Origin: CAWIHK01 sp963835935
Lineage (GTDB): Bacteria; Bacteroidota; Ignavibacteria; UBA10030; CAVZMI01
Assembly (NCBI GenBank): GCA_963835935.1
Contig: CAWIHK010000002.1
Location: 124,001-188,000 of the forward strand
Direction: 5' to 3'
DNA: 64,000 bases
Part shown: positions 62,709 through 64,000 of the stretch, in pieces
How positions within the stretch are numbered: position 1 is the stretch's first letter
How the letters are laid out: each line of letters starts with the position of its first letter
The notes under the pieces: model-generated
Databases searched by the model: none
What the model was told of the DNA's origin: nothing
Seen by the model: the letters and a program-made list of their open reading frames with translations, nothing else
Translations under genes and position numbers: made by a program

Positions 62709-64000
62709 CCCAGATTTGTCATTAGAACCTCATGAATCAACTACGAATGGCCAACTCATGAGTTTGGCGTTAGACCAGAGGCCGTCAAACCATTTTCGCC
62801 GATTCATTGCGAGAGCGAGTTTGAGTATCCGTTCATTTCCATTTGTTACGATGTATGATCCGATAGCGAATACTTTGTAGCGCAATGTTTTTAGCTGGTA
62901 CTGTATTTTGGATTGGAGAATCGTCTGACGAAACAAGCTCATCAAATTATATCCCATCACCACAAAGTTTAATGCTGCTTCGGTAGCAAAAAAATCTTGA
63001 ACAGCAAAACTATCAACTCCAAAATCTTCTTTCAATTCTTTTATTCTATTTTCTGCATCGGCTCTGTTTCTATATAAATCCCACACAGCTTTTGTCGGCA
63101 GTGTCAGATTAGTTGCGAAGCAACTGTAACGATAATTTTTATACACTTCTTCGGCTCCGAATAATCGTAACTGCTTTCCGGTTGCTTTCGGTCGAAGTGC
63201 GATTTCTTGTCGTACAATAATCAACCTGCGCAGCTTTCCCCATCCAACACTTTCATACATCGTCTCTCCAATTTCTATCCCATCATCCAAACGCCAGTAA
63301 GTCTTTTCTCGTACGATAGCAATTTTTACTGGCTTATAGAATTTTGCCGCAATAATATAGTTGATAGGTTTTTCTCGATTTTCCAAGAATTCCAGTATAT
63401 TTTTATCAAAAAACCCGCTGTCCGCCCTGAACAACCCTATTGTCTTTCCTGCTAGTCTCTCAAACGTATTCTCGATAAAATTTATAAAATTGTTCGCAGT
63501 ATAACTGTTTCCACTCCGAAGCCAAAAGTTTACTGCCATTCGCGCCTCGGCAATAAATGCTATCAATGGGTGATGACTGTTGCGTCCTCGCTTCTTTGGA
63601 TTATATCCTTTCGTTGCACCCTCTTGATCACCATAACGCGTAAGAATTGTCGAGTCAATATCTAATGTGTAATTATCAAAATGTGTCTGACTGTAAAACC
63701 ATTGAAATAATTCTGTGAATACACTATTGTTTATTTTTTGTGTGAACTTTTCAAAATATCTCTGGAATGATTTATGCCCTGCCATTTTTTCCCAGCCAAA
63801 CATCTTTTGTATCACCGTATCGTGTCGAGTTACTTCTAAATGTTCATACCTACTTGCTCCACTCCAGATGCTTACCCAAAAATTATTAATCAATTGTATC
63901 GGATCATATCCACGGTTTGATCTTTGAACTGGAAGTCCGATCTTCTTTAACGCGTCATTGATTCCTGTTTGCTCTATCAATTTTTTCATCAATACCATGC
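62709..64000. mobile_element. IS1380-family insertion sequence, second copy, cut by window edge
   Basis: It begins with the same CCCAGATTTGTCATTAGAA end as the copy at 7705. The other end lies outside the window. TTTAA precedes it as a likely target duplication. Confidence 0.88.
62730..64000 (-). CDS. IS1380-family transposase, 5' end cut by window edge
   Basis: About 423 codons are visible, matching residues 17-439 of the transposase at 7726 with scattered substitutions (for example QDKV to HDTV, KTMAG to EKMAG). The frame stays open to the window edge, and the first copy has 16 more codons upstream, so the ATG at 63998 is probably not the start. Confidence 0.93.
   Translation of the reverse strand, partial: MVLMKKLIEQTGINDALKKIGLPVQRSNRGYDPIQLINNFWVSIWSGASRYEHLEVTRHDTVIQKMFGWEKMAGHKSFQRYFEKFTQKINNSVFTELFQWFYSQTHFDNYTLDIDSTILTRYGDQEGATKGYNPKKRGRNSHHPLIAFIAEARMAVNFWLRSGNSYTANNFINFIENTFERLAGKTIGLFRADSGFFDKNILEFLENREKPINYIIAAKFYKPVKIAIVREKTYWRLDDGIEIGETMYESVGWGKLRRLIIVRQEIALRPKATGKQLRLFGAEEVYKNYRYSCFATNLTLPTKAVWDLYRNRADAENRIKELKEDFGVDSFAVQDFFATEAALNFVVMGYNLMSLFRQTILQSKIQYQLKTLRYKVFAIGSYIVTNGNERILKLALAMNRRKWFDGLWSNAKLMSWPFVVDS

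Overview
The window looks like a chromosomal segment of a member of the Bacteroidota/Chlorobiota/Ignavibacteriota assemblage, probably close to Ignavibacteria. The signs are a PorD-like (DUF4835) type IX secretion gene, a secreted protein with a type IX sorting tail (NYPNPFNP motif), transketolase split into two subunit genes, and ATP synthase beta and epsilon genes standing apart from the rest of the F1Fo operon. Clear Shine-Dalgarno sequences precede many genes, which is less usual in classical Bacteroidetes. This placement is inferred from gene content, not from a tree.

Layout. 1-22.1 kb is mostly conserved housekeeping on the minus strand: plsY, split transketolase, an HtrA protease and purB; a TatD nuclease fused to a radical SAM domain; and the translation/RNA cluster rimP-nusA-infB-rbfA-truB-ribF-rpsO-pnp, preceded by atpD-atpC. 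It is interrupted by an intact IS1380-type insertion sequence, a tandem pair of unknown lipoproteins, a frameshifted porD-like gene and hairpin-rich mobile repeats.

22.1-35.5 kb is an accessory region. All non-transposase genes lie on the plus strand, base composition changes from gene to gene, and several genes are bracketed by complementary GTTRRRY/RYYYAAC-type boxes. I read this as an integron-type gene-cassette array without a visible integrase. Cargo includes a methyltransferase with a DsrE-like protein, a secreted protein, an ArsN2-like acetyltransferase-cupin fusion, a CPBP membrane protease, an OmpA-like protein, small membrane proteins, a cupin and a 13-repeat type IX cargo protein. 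Two IS110-family elements sit in the array. One has inserted exactly inside an attC R'' box.

35.5-45 kb holds methylglyoxal synthase and a copper/silver efflux operon (small Cys/His protein, TolC-like channel, CusB-like adaptor, CusA-like pump, cupredoxin), then a cupin, a membrane protein and a PNPOx-MarR pair with a tandem-repeat operator candidate. 45-51 kb holds rpmB, pgsA-pgpA, ferritin, a thioredoxin-like protein, a methyltransferase, a LysE-type exporter and a DRE-TIM aldolase.

51-61 kb is the most unusual stretch. It has a homologue of the cyanobacterial fluorescence recovery protein (FRP) with no orange carotenoid protein in view. It also has a cluster of a ComEC-like metallo-beta-lactamase-fold hydrolase, a 1252-residue unknown protein with a four-cysteine tail, a radical SAM/SPASM enzyme and a papain-like peptidase. 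That cluster has the parts of an undescribed protein- or peptide-modification system. The window ends with a Kelch lipoprotein and a second, truncated IS1380 copy. Three copies of a 205-266 bp terminal-inverted-repeat element built from hairpins are scattered at 4.5, 5.9 and 45.1 kb.
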